Assembly: GCA_004144935.1 (NCBI GenBank)
Contig: SDZP01000115.1
Location: 1-9,487 of the forward strand
Length of the DNA: 9,487 nt
From: Caulobacteraceae bacterium
Lineage (GTDB): Bacteria; Pseudomonadota; Alphaproteobacteria; Caulobacterales; Caulobacteraceae
Direction of reading: 5' to 3'
Below the pieces are notes generated by a model. The model did not search any database, was not told the DNA's origin, and worked only from the letters and a program-made list of their open reading frames with translations. The translations under genes were made by a program, and so were the position numbers. Each line of letters opens with the position of its first letter. Positions within the stretch are counted from its first letter, which is position 1. This document shows, one piece after another, positions 1-7,158 of the stretch.

Positions 1-569
1 CGGCCGCTGGCCCGCAGGCCGGTAACGGAGGCGTATTCGCCGCCGCCGTTGGTCAGGACGGTGAGGCGGATCCAGCGACCGGTCAGGGGTTTGTCGGCCT
101 TGAAGCTCTGACCGTCGGCCAAGGCCAGGCTGGCGGTCAGCAGGGTCTGGAAGCCGGCCGATTCCGACTGGTCAGAGACCTCGATGCGGACCTGACGGGC
201 GGCGCTCTGTTCCATGCTGGAGCCGTTGTCGATGCCGATGCCGCTGATCTCGGATTTCTGGGCCAGTTCGAAGACGAAGACGGGCGGTCCCTTGAACGCG
301 CCGCGCCATTCGCTGATCGGGGCCTCGTCGATCATGTTGTACGGCGACCAGGCCAGCTGGGCGTCATCGCTGTCGGCGGGTTCGACGACGATCAGCGTGC
401 CGTTGGCGAAGGCCAGCAGGTCTTCCGGCGGGGCGCCGGCGGCGGGGGTCGCGGCGGCGGCTCCGGCGGCCGTCACCGCCCCGGCCGCCTGTTCCGATTT
501 CGCCCCGGACGGACCGCAGCCGGTGGCCAGCATGACCACAAGACCCAGCGCCAAGCCTCGGAATGTCAT
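1..569 (-). CDS. Lipoprotein with F5/8 type C (discoidin)-like domain, 3' end outside the window
   Basis: This frame is open from an ATG at 567-569 to the window edge, giving 189 residues without a stop. An in-frame TGA lies seven codons upstream of the ATG, and GGAG stands 7 nt before it, so the start is well supported. The protein begins with a short hydrophobic segment ending in L-A-T-G-C (Cys18), a slightly atypical lipobox. Gly at +2 would fit sorting to the outer membrane. An Ala/Pro/Gly-rich linker follows (residues 19-48). Residues about 55-189 resemble a discoidin domain: N-M-I-D-E-A-P-I-S-E-W at 78-88, then V-F-V-F-E-L, I-E-V-S-D (129-133) and G-R-W-I-R-L-T-V (164-171). Such domains usually bind carbohydrate or other surface ligands. 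From memory, similar N-terminal regions occur in OmpA-family lipoproteins, so a peptidoglycan-binding OmpA domain may follow beyond the edge, but this cannot be seen. It lies 76 bp downstream of the autotransporter gene on the same strand, behind a probable terminator. Confidence 0.8.
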   Translation of the reverse strand, partial: MTFRGLALGLVVMLATGCGPSGAKSEQAAGAVTAAGAAAATPAAGAPPEDLLAFANGTLIVVEPADSDDAQLAWSPYNMIDEAPISEWRGAFKGPPVFVFELAQKSEISGIGIDNGSSMEQSAARQVRIEVSDQSESAGFQTLLTASLALADGQSFKADKPLTGRWIRLTVLTNGGGEYASVTGLRASG

Positions 570-591
570 GGGAAAACTCCGCGTCTCTCAT

Positions 592-629
592 AGAAAAGGG
601 GCGGCCGGCCGGTGACAGCCGCCCGCCCC
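592..629 (-). terminator. Intrinsic terminator of the autotransporter gene
   Basis: The arm GGGGCGG at 598-604 pairs fully with CCGCCCC at 623-629. After a one-base mismatch, CGGC at 606-609 pairs with GCCG at 618-621, leaving an 8-nt loop. Read on the minus strand, the hairpin starts 16 nt after the autotransporter stop codon and is followed at once by TTTTCT (597-592). This is the order expected of a Rho-independent terminator for that gene. The T-tract is short, so termination may be incomplete. Confidence 0.6.
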
Positions 630-645
630 AGGGAGGATGATAAGC

Positions 646-3600
646 CTACCAGCGCCAGCGGATGCCGAGGCTGGCGTCGACCGAGGTCAGGTCGTCGTTG
701 AACTTGGTCCCGATATTGAGGAAGCCCGAGAACCGGTCGTCGCCGCTGAACACGTTGACGCTGGCGCCGAGTTCGCCGAACGAGCCGGAGAAGTCGTCGC
801 GAATGTCGAGATCGGCGCCGCCGTTGTCGATGGTCAGGCCGTTGTCGCCTTCGAACTCGTTCCAGTAGCGGGCGGTGAGCGCCCACTGGGTGGAGAAGGC
901 GCCGTGGTCGGCGTTGAGGCCGAGGCGGCCGCCCAGGCTGGCCCGCAGGCTGGTCTGGTCGTCCCATTCGACGATCGAACCGGGCACGGCGGCGCTGTCG
1001 ATGTCGGTGGTCAGGTAGGAGAGGGTGGCCAGCGGCTCGAAGAAGCCGTTCGAGCCCAGCGCCACGGTCCAGCCGCCTTCAACCTGAACGCCCAGGCTGT
1101 TGACTTCGCCCGAGAAAGTGTTCGAGCCGGCCGGGGCCAGGGTGATGTTCTGGTGGTCGTAGTCCAGCATGTTGGCGTTGACGATGCCGTCGACGAAGAA
1201 GGCGCCCGAGACGTAGGTGCCGTAGACGCCGAGGGTCATGCCCTCCAGCGAGGTCAGGGTGCTGGAGGCGTCGAAGTCGACGTCGCTGTCGACATAGCCG
1301 ATCTGGCCGCCGACGACCCAGGCGCTGCCCGATCCGCCGCCCATGAAGTCCAGGCCGCCGATCAGGGCCACGGTGTTCTGGTCGTAGGAGGTGTCGAAGC
1401 CGTAGGTCGTGCCCAGGAAGTCATAGCTGCTGGTGCGGTCACGCTGGCCGGTGGAGCCGGCGATCTTCATCCAGACGCCGGCGCCCGTGCCGTCGATGCC
1501 GTCGATCTGCTGGCGCAGGTCGGCCTGGCGGTCCAGCCAGACGCCGGTGGTGGTGTACCAGGCGCTCTGGGCGGCCGTGCCGACGGTGCTGAACTCGAAC
1601 ACGTCGGCGTCGGGAAGGCCGACCAGCTTGTGCTGTTTGCCGTCGAGGACCAGGTCGTAGAAGAACAGGCCCTTGTCGATGACGCCGTCCGCCGAGTTGG
1701 CGTCGGCGCGCCAGCCGGGCGAGGTGGGGTCGAGGGCGAAGTGGGTCGCCGCCGTCGTGCCCGCGCCGCTGACGTCGACCAGCACGATGCCGCCGGTGTT
1801 CAGCGATCCCGAATTGGCCCCGCCGATGTCGTTGAGGCGGATCTGGGTGGCGCCCGCCGTGCTGCCGCCGGTCAGGCCGAAGCAGTCGGCGGCGGTCAGG
1901 GTGGCGCAGTTGGCCTGGACCGTCGCGCCGAGGTTGACGTCCATCACCAGGCGGCTGGCGCCGCTGCCGGTGAAGGTCGTGCCAGCCGCCAGGATGCTGT
2001 CGTTGATCTGGCCATCGGAGGCGGCGGCGGCGGTCGTGCCGCTGGAGCCGAAGACGACGCGGCCGCTGTTGGTCCAGGTCTCCAGACCGGTGAGGGTCAG
2101 GGTGCTGGCGGCCAAGGTCGGCTCGCCGACGACCAGCAGGCCGCTGTTGATGAAGGTGTCGGCGCCGGCCCCGAAGGCGATGGTCGTGGCCACGCCGCCA
2201 GCGTTGGTGAAGATGGCGCCGGTGTTGTTCAGCGTGTCGGCGCCGGCCGAGAAGGTCGAGAGGCCGGTGGTGTGCCAGCTGTTGAGGCTGGAGTTGTTGA
2301 ACACCAGGCTGGAGGCGCCGGCGGCGTCGACCACGCCGTTGATGCGGCCGCCGTTGTTGATCACCAGCGCGCCGCCGATGGCGCGGATGGCCAGGTCGTT
2401 GTAGCCGGAGGCGGCGGCGTCGCCCGAGCGGATGACGCCGTTGCTGGCGACGTTCAGGGTGGTGGTGGCGCCGGCGATGTTGTTCAGGTCGACGACCCAG
2501 CCGTTGCCGCCGGAGCCCCGGCCGGTGAGCAGGGCGGTGGCCGCCCCGACGCCGCCCTGGCCGACGTTGACCGTGACCGCGCCGCCGGCTGAGGCGACGC
2601 GGATGCCGCTGCCCGCCGTGCCGGCGACGGTCGAGCCGTTGATGACGCTGATGTTCATGCTGCCGTTGCCGGTCGACGTCGCGGAGACGGCGGCCAGGTC
2701 AACGCCGGTGGCGGTGATGGTGTTGGCGTTGATCAGCGTGCCGCCGACCCCGCTGGTCTGGGTGATGATGCCGCTGCCGGCCGAGGTGATCGTACCGGCC
2801 TGCTGGACCTGCACCGCGCCGCCGTCGGAAACCGCCCGGATGCCGTAGCTGGTCAGGCCGGAGGTGGTGATGGTGTTGGCGCCGCCGGTGATGACCGTGG
2901 CGTTGCCGTCGGCGCGGGTCTCGGCGTTGACGCCGCCGTCGACGGCGTAGATGCCGGCCGTGCCGAGCAGCAGGGCGAAGGCGTTGTGGCCGGGGCTGAG
3001 GCCGAGGGCCTCGGACCGCACGCCGACGCCGCTGACGAAATCGCCGGCCGAGCCGATGCCGCCGCCGCCGTTGTTCACCACCGAGGTGTCGCCGCCGAAG
3101 ACGGTCTGGGCGACGACGCCATCATCGGCCGTGCCGGCGACGGACGAGCCGCTGTTCAGCTGGACCGAGACGTTGCCGTTGTTGCTGCTGCCCAGGATGC
3201 CGCTGAAGAACGAGCCGCTGGTGTTGGCCGTGACGGCGCCCGAGTTGACGATCAGGACGTCGCTGGTCTGGGTGAAGGCCCACAGGCCCTGTTCGGCGGC
3301 GGTCACCGCGCCGCTGTTGTTGATGCCCGCCACGCCGGCGCCGAGGGCCTGGACGTGAATACCCGCGGATTGGAGCGAGGTGACCGAAGCGGTGTTGTTG
3401 GCCTGGACCACACCGGTCGCCGAGGTGATGAAGATGCCGTCGTTGAGGTCGGCGACGACCGCGCCGCCGTTCTGGACCACCGCGTTGCCGTCAACGGTCT
3501 CGGCATAGATGCCGAAACCGCTGGAGGTGACGGCGGTTACGCTCTCGACCCGCGCCGTGCCGGCGCCGCCGGTCACCGCGTAGAGGCCGTAGGCCGTGCC

Positions 3601-6600
3601 GGTGTTGTCGATGGTGGTGACCGAGCCGTTGCGGATCTCGACATTGCCCGTGCCGGAGACGGCGCTGATGCCGGCGCTGTAGGCGTGGTTGCCGGCCGCG
3701 TCGACGCCGTCCAGATCGGTGACGTCGATCGTACCGCCGTTGGTTTCGACCAGGACCGTGCCGCCGACGGCCTGGGCCGCGATACCGACCGCATTGGTGC
3801 CGGTGATGTCGATGTTGAGGCCGTCGACGATCTCGATGTCGACCCCGCCCAGCGCCCCGGCGGCATTCGCCGCGATCCCGGAGGCGCCGTCGGCTTCGCC
3901 GCCCGCGCCGTCGTCGATGGTGATGGTGGTGTTTTCGCCGAGGAAGATCTCGACCGCCTGGTCGCCCGGCGCCGCATCGGCCGCCCGGCCGCTGACGGCG
4001 TTGATGCCCACCGCGGTGGCGTCGCCGTCGGTGTTGGTGATCAGGATGGTAAGCCCGGCCCCACCGTTGACGGTGGCGTCGCCGAGGGCCGACTGCATGT
4101 TGATGCCGAAGTCGTCGGGATCGATGGTGACGTTCTCGCCAATGTTGGCGGTGACGTTGCCCGTGCCGAAGGTGACGCCGGTGACGCCTTCGTTGGCCGC
4201 GGTGATGGTGGCGTTGTCGCCGACCGTCATCACGACATTGCCGCCGCTGGCCGGGGTGAAGATCGCGCCGACCATGCCGAGCGTGCCGCTGACCAGGGTC
4301 GTGCCGGTGAAGCTGACGCTGACGTTGCCGCCAGCGCCGGTGCTGAGGCCGGTCAGGCCCGCGCCGAACGCGCCGGCCCCGTCGGTGTAGACATTGCCCG
4401 AAGTGGCGACGATGACGTTGCCCGAGCCCTGCGCAGCGCCCTGCAGGCCGAACTGGGTGGCGTTGGAGCCCGCGCTGCCGACATCGCCGCTGTAGTTGAT
4501 GGTGACGTCGCCGCCGAGGATGCTGGTGACGGCGATGATGCCGCCCTGGCCGCCACCGGCGATGTCGCCGTCACCGACCACGGTCACCGCGCCGCCGTTG
4601 TTGCTGCGGGCGTTGATGCCGACGACGGTAGCGTCGATTGCGCCGTCAGCGTCGATGGTCAGGGTTCCGCTGCCGGTCAGGGCCTGGATGCCGTTGCCGC
4701 CGGCCGTCAGGGCGCCGCCGGTCAGAATCTGAAGGTTGCCGGCGCCGGTTTCGGCCGTGATGGCATTGCTGCCGACACTGGTCGCCGTGCCGCTGTAGTT
4801 GATCAGGGTATTGCCGCTGGTCGACAGCGTGTTGATCGCCGTGCCGGCGTCGCTGCTGTTGACGGAGCCGGTCCCGAGGACCTGGATACCGCCGCCGCCC
4901 AGCGCCTGGACGTCAATGCCGCCGTCCAGCACAGCGCCGTTGACGATAATGCCGGCCAGGCCGGTCCCGTTGTGAATGACGCTTGCGCCGAGCGAGGCGA
5001 GGTTGGTGGCCGTCAGAGTCGAGCCGGTCTGAACGTCGACCACCGCCTGGCCCGCGCCGCCGGCCGTAGCTGTAGCGCCGGCGAAGCCGCTGACCACGCC
5101 CTGGACGTTGACCCGCGCGCCGCCGGTGGTGGAGGTCGCCGAGGCGCCTGTGCCGCCGGCCGTGATCGTTCCGCCGGCGTTGATGACGACGGCGCCCGAG
5201 ACACTGCTGGCCATGATGCCGGTGGCGCCCGAGACGACCGTGCCGCCGGTGGACGCGCTGACGTTGCCGGAGTTGCTGCTGGCGATGATGCCTTCAGCCG
5301 CGCCGGAGTCGATGGCGCCGTTCAGGTTGACGGTCACCTGGCCCGACACGCTCTGGGCGAAGACGGCGCGCTGGCCGTTGGTGTTGGTGATGTCGCCGTC
5401 GCCGACCACCTCAGCCAGGCCGGCGTCCGAGAAGGCGGCGACTCCGCCGTCCAGCACCTCGCCGTTGACCTCGACGGATGCGGTTCCGGTTCCGTTGGCG
5501 GTGGCGATAGCGCCGTAGCTGAGACCGTCGGTCGCTTCTACCGAGCCACCGGCAAGGATTTCGATCGAGCTGAAAGCGCCGCCATTGCTGTTGGCCGATA
5601 CGCCGCCGGTTCCGGTGGCCGCGCCGCCGATCTCGACATTGATGCTGCCGGTGCTGGTGACAATGACGGCGTTGGCGGCCGTGCCGGTGACATCGTTCAG
5701 GACCAGGTTGACCGCGCCGCCGGAATTTACCTGCACGCCGACGTCCGCCGTGCCGGTGATGGCGCCGGTCGAGGAGATGCTGACCAGGCCGGTCCCGCCG
5801 GTGATGTTCAGGCCCCGCGTGCCTGTGACGCTGCCGAAGGCGGCGAGGTACTGGCCAGCGTTGGTGACGGTTCCGGTGACGCCGGCCGCGCCGGTTCCGG
5901 TGATGGTCGTGCCGATGGCGTCGATGTTGGTGTCGAAGAAGGCGGTCTGGGTGACGAGGCCCGAACCCGAAAGGCCGGTGACGTCGCCGCCCAGCACGAC
6001 GTTGACGCCGCCGTTGCCGCTGTTGGCGGTGATGCCGACCGACCCGGTCGTGGCGCCGGTGGTCGTTACGAAGGCCAGGCCGTTGACCGACTGGGCGAAG
6101 ATGCCCGGGCCGCCGACCGTGTTGATCTCGTTTGTGGTGACGGTGACGTTGCCCGTGCCGCTGGCGTAGACGCCGAAGAAGGCGGCGTTGATGACCCCCA
6201 GGCTGGTGACGTCGATCGTCCCGTTGATCGAGGTGGTCAGGATGCCATTGCCCAGCGAGTCGACCGTGGTGGCGCCGAGGTTGACGATCACGTTGCCCGA
6301 CGACTCGGCGTTCGCGCCGACGTTGGTCGCCTGGATGAGGCCGGAATTCATGGCGACCGTGGCGGCGCCGGTGTCGCTGATGGCGCGCAGGCCGCTGGAG
6401 CCCTGAATGACCGCGCCGCCGTCATCGCCGACAAGGTTGATGACCGCGTTGCCGCCGCCAGAGGCGTTCACATCGATGGCGAAGCCGCCGGCGTTGATCA
6501 CCGTGGCGTCGCCGAAGCCGACACCGCTTGTCGCCTGCAGGACGGTGAGGTTCTCGCCGGCGTTGCCGGTTACCGCGACGCCGTTGACGATCCCGACGTT

Positions 6601-6861
6601 GTCGAGGAGCCCCAGGGTCAGATTGCCGTCGGTGGTGGTGGTGTAGTCGACACCGGTGAGGATGGTCCCGCTGCAGACGAAGACGTCGGGTGCGGCGCCG
6701 TTGGCGCTGGGATCGCCGCACTCGTTGACGCCAGCCAGAGCGACTCCGGGCGTCAGGGTGACAGCGCCGGCTCCGGCCAGCAGACTGGCCGCCACCAGGG
6801 AGGAGCTGGCGAGGAGCGACAGGCGACGGCGGGACGAGGACTTGGCCATTTGGTTTTCCAT
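646..6861 (-). CDS. Giant autotransporter (type Va secretion) with repeat-rich beta-helix passenger
   Basis: Predicted at 2071 residues, stop TAG at 646-648. I chose the ATG at 6861 because a basic n-region (S-S-S-R-R-R) and hydrophobic core follow, with likely cleavage after A-L-A (residue 43). An ATG at 6849 (M-A-K-S) is equally possible. The frame stays open upstream to a GTG at 7011, but that extension is Arg/Pro-rich and unlike a signal peptide. Neither ATG has a strong Shine-Dalgarno. Residues about 44-1760 are the passenger: low in charge, rich in Gly, Ala, Val, Thr and Asn, with recurring units of about 20-25 residues of the style G-x-I-x(n)-G-I-x-A-x-S-x-x-G-x-V, as in right-handed parallel beta-helices. 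Residues about 1795-2071 match an autotransporter beta-barrel (start G-V-W-M-K-I-A-G; end S-L-G-I-R-W-R-W, with the terminal aromatic residue used in outer-membrane insertion). No protease or lipase motif was noticed in the passenger. The only four cysteines are C48, C63, C1652 and C1660. The likely role is a surface-displayed or released adhesin-like protein; its ligand cannot be told from the sequence. Confidence 0.9.
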   Translation of the reverse strand: MENQMAKSSSRRRLSLLASSSLVAASLLAGAGAVTLTPGVALAGVNECGDPSANGAAPDVFVCSGTILTGVDYTTTTDGNLTLGLLDNVGIVNGVAVTGNAGENLTVLQATSGVGFGDATVINAGGFAIDVNASGGGNAVINLVGDDGGAVIQGSSGLRAISDTGAATVAMNSGLIQATNVGANAESSGNVIVNLGATTVDSLGNGILTTSINGTIDVTSLGVINAAFFGVYASGTGNVTVTTNEINTVGGPGIFAQSVNGLAFVTTTGATTGSVGITANSGNGGVNVVLGGDVTGLSGSGLVTQTAFFDTNIDAIGTTITGTGAAGVTGTVTNAGQYLAAFGSVTGTRGLNITGGTGLVSISSTGAITGTADVGVQVNSGGAVNLVLNDVTGTAANAVIVTSTGSINVEIGGAATGTGGVSANSNGGAFSSIEILAGGSVEATDGLSYGAIATANGTGTASVEVNGEVLDGGVAAFSDAGLAEVVGDGDITNTNGQRAVFAQSVSGQVTVNLNGAIDSGAAEGIIASSNSGNVSASTGGTVVSGATGIMASSVSGAVVINAGGTITAGGTGASATSTTGGARVNVQGVVSGFAGATATAGGAGQAVVDVQTGSTLTATNLASLGASVIHNGTGLAGIIVNGAVLDGGIDVQALGGGGIQVLGTGSVNSSDAGTAINTLSTSGNTLINYSGTATSVGSNAITAETGAGNLQILTGGALTAGGNGIQALTGSGTLTIDADGAIDATVVGINARSNNGGAVTVVGDGDIAGGGQGGIIAVTSILGGDVTINYSGDVGSAGSNATQFGLQGAAQGSGNVIVATSGNVYTDGAGAFGAGLTGLSTGAGGNVSVSFTGTTLVSGTLGMVGAIFTPASGGNVVMTVGDNATITAANEGVTGVTFGTGNVTANIGENVTIDPDDFGINMQSALGDATVNGGAGLTILITNTDGDATAVGINAVSGRAADAAPGDQAVEIFLGENTTITIDDGAGGEADGASGIAANAAGALGGVDIEIVDGLNIDITGTNAVGIAAQAVGGTVLVETNGGTIDVTDLDGVDAAGNHAYSAGISAVSGTGNVEIRNGSVTTIDNTGTAYGLYAVTGGAGTARVESVTAVTSSGFGIYAETVDGNAVVQNGGAVVADLNDGIFITSATGVVQANNTASVTSLQSAGIHVQALGAGVAGINNSGAVTAAEQGLWAFTQTSDVLIVNSGAVTANTSGSFFSGILGSSNNGNVSVQLNSGSSVAGTADDGVVAQTVFGGDTSVVNNGGGGIGSAGDFVSGVGVRSEALGLSPGHNAFALLLGTAGIYAVDGGVNAETRADGNATVITGGANTITTSGLTSYGIRAVSDGGAVQVQQAGTITSAGSGIITQTSGVGGTLINANTITATGVDLAAVSATSTGNGSMNISVINGSTVAGTAGSGIRVASAGGAVTVNVGQGGVGAATALLTGRGSGGNGWVVDLNNIAGATTTLNVASNGVIRSGDAAASGYNDLAIRAIGGALVINNGGRINGVVDAAGASSLVFNNSSLNSWHTTGLSTFSAGADTLNNTGAIFTNAGGVATTIAFGAGADTFINSGLLVVGEPTLAASTLTLTGLETWTNSGRVVFGSSGTTAAAASDGQINDSILAAGTTFTGSGASRLVMDVNLGATVQANCATLTAADCFGLTGGSTAGATQIRLNDIGGANSGSLNTGGIVLVDVSGAGTTAATHFALDPTSPGWRADANSADGVIDKGLFFYDLVLDGKQHKLVGLPDADVFEFSTVGTAAQSAWYTTTGVWLDRQADLRQQIDGIDGTGAGVWMKIAGSTGQRDRTSSYDFLGTTYGFDTSYDQNTVALIGGLDFMGGGSGSAWVVGGQIGYVDSDVDFDASSTLTSLEGMTLGVYGTYVSGAFFVDGIVNANMLDYDHQNITLAPAGSNTFSGEVNSLGVQVEGGWTVALGSNGFFEPLATLSYLTTDIDSAAVPGSIVEWDDQTSLRASLGGRLGLNADHGAFSTQWALTARYWNEFEGDNGLTIDNGGADLDIRDDFSGSFGELGASVNVFSGDDRFSGFLNIGTKFNDDLTSVDASLGIRWRW
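4906..5040 (-). repeat. Passenger long repeat, copy B (residues about 608-652)
   Basis: Partner of copy A. The shared core is N-G-T-G (631-634) and V-N-G-A-V-L-D-G-G (ending at 648). Similarity continues past the core with one gap (G-D-G-D-I in A against G-T-G-S-V in B). It probably records an ancient internal duplication of several beta-helix coils. Confidence 0.65.
5431..5565 (-). repeat. Passenger long repeat, copy A (residues about 433-477)
   Basis: This segment of the autotransporter passenger aligns without gaps to copy B exactly 525 nt (175 residues) further into the protein. Shared positions include N-G-T-G (456-459), V-N-G-x-V-L-D-G-G (ending at 473) and the alternating I-E-I / V-D-V start. 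The V-L-D-G-G stretch is also nearly identical at DNA level. Confidence 0.65.
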
Positions 6862-7035
6862 GTGCGAGCGGGTCCGACGCAGCGGCGACGGGCTTCGGAA
6901 GTGAACAGTCAGAAGAAGAGCTTGGCGGGGCAGGGCGGGCGCCGGGACGGGCGGCCGGCTCCGGAGGAACCAGGAGCGTGCGAAACGGACGCCTGCATCG
7001 CGATGAACCACCCAGCCAACGGCACTAGGCGAACA

Positions 7036-7049
7036 CGGTCGCGCGACCG
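7036..7049. promoter_or_regulatory. Perfect 14-bp palindrome, candidate operator
   Basis: CGGTCGCGCGACCG is identical to its own reverse complement. It lies 123 bp before the regulator ATG and 187 bp before the autotransporter ATG. Perfect dyads of this size between divergent genes are often sites for dimeric HTH regulators. In GC-rich DNA a chance palindrome is not rare, so the assignment rests on position. Confidence 0.35.
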
Positions 7050-7054
7050 CGGGC

Positions 7055-7088
7055 TTTTGGCCCTCCCCAATTAGGGAGGGACCGAAAA
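7055..7088. repeat. Inverted repeat with 7-bp perfect stem, extendable to 13 bp
   Basis: CCCTCCC (7061-7067) pairs perfectly with GGGAGGG (7074-7080) around a 6-nt A/T-rich loop. The stem extends outward through GG/CC and TTTT/AAAA (7055-7058 with 7085-7088) if A7081 and G7084 are bulged. Ts precede and As follow the stem on both strands, the reverse of an intrinsic terminator. It may be a dispersed intergenic repeat or a regulatory structure. Confidence 0.55.
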
Positions 7089-7093
7089 ACTCA

Positions 7094-7117
7094 TTGTGAG
7101 GAATTCCGCGTCATAAC
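7094..7117 (+). promoter_or_regulatory. Possible promoter of the LuxR-type regulator gene
   Basis: TTGTGAG at 7094-7100 and GTCATAAC at 7110-7117 resemble, from memory, the Caulobacter vegetative consensus TTGACGS with GCTANAWC. The -10-like part matches 6 of 8 positions. The 9-nt spacing is slightly shorter than the usual 10-14. Transcription would then start just before the Shine-Dalgarno at 7126. The match is partial. Confidence 0.3.
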
Positions 7118-7140
7118 GGTGTTACAGGAGGTGAGCTGGA

Positions 7141-7158
7141 GTGGGCTGGAAGCTCTGA
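7141..7158 (+). other. Five-codon mini-ORF abutting the regulator start, with near-ideal ribosome binding site
   Basis: GTG-GGC-TGG-AAG-CTC-TGA (M-G-W-K-L-stop) starts 9 nt after AGGAGG; the longer run AGGAGGTGA (7126-7134) is fully complementary to the 16S rRNA 3' end. Its TGA directly abuts the ATG of the regulator, in the same frame. The regulator ATG itself is 27 nt from the strong Shine-Dalgarno and has only a weak GGAAG (7148-7152) at a normal distance. The arrangement suggests translation of the regulator by termination-reinitiation. Translation of the mini-ORF is an inference. Confidence 0.4.

Larger units (their letters stand above)
6862..7158. promoter_or_regulatory. Divergent intergenic region between autotransporter and LuxR-type regulator
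   Basis: This 297-bp stretch holds no convincing protein-coding gene of its own. It must carry the promoters of both flanking genes. The half next to the autotransporter (6862-7030) is very GC-rich, and I found no clear -35/-10 pair there on the minus strand. The half next to the regulator (7036-7158) is lower in GC and contains a 14-bp palindrome, a long hairpin-forming repeat, two smaller dyads, a possible promoter, a near-perfect Shine-Dalgarno and a mini-ORF, each described separately. Confidence 0.6.

Noticed and set aside
637..2592. 651-codon open frame on the plus strand opposite the autotransporter C-terminus
   Set aside because: The minus strand encodes an unmistakable beta-barrel with a terminal Trp. 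The plus frame is low-complexity and without a ribosome binding site or domain.
6862..7011. 50-residue N-terminal extension of the autotransporter from a GTG
   Set aside because: It is Arg/Pro-rich, precedes a complete signal peptide, and would use up half of the promoter region of a divergent pair.
7002..7020. Sigma-54-like promoter on the minus strand (TGGC followed by TTC)
   Set aside because: The -12 GC element is missing, so the match is no better than chance.
2986..7074. 1362-codon open frame on the plus strand opposite the autotransporter gene
   Set aside because: It is antisense to the autotransporter. Its Val/Ala/Asp/Gly/Arg-rich composition is the expected mirror of GC-rich repeats, it has no recognisable domain, and the minus-strand frame has clear signal-peptide and barrel features.
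7055..7088. Intrinsic terminator in the intergenic region
   Set aside because: Ts precede and As follow the hairpin on both strands, so no U-tract would follow the stem in either transcript; no gene ends there.
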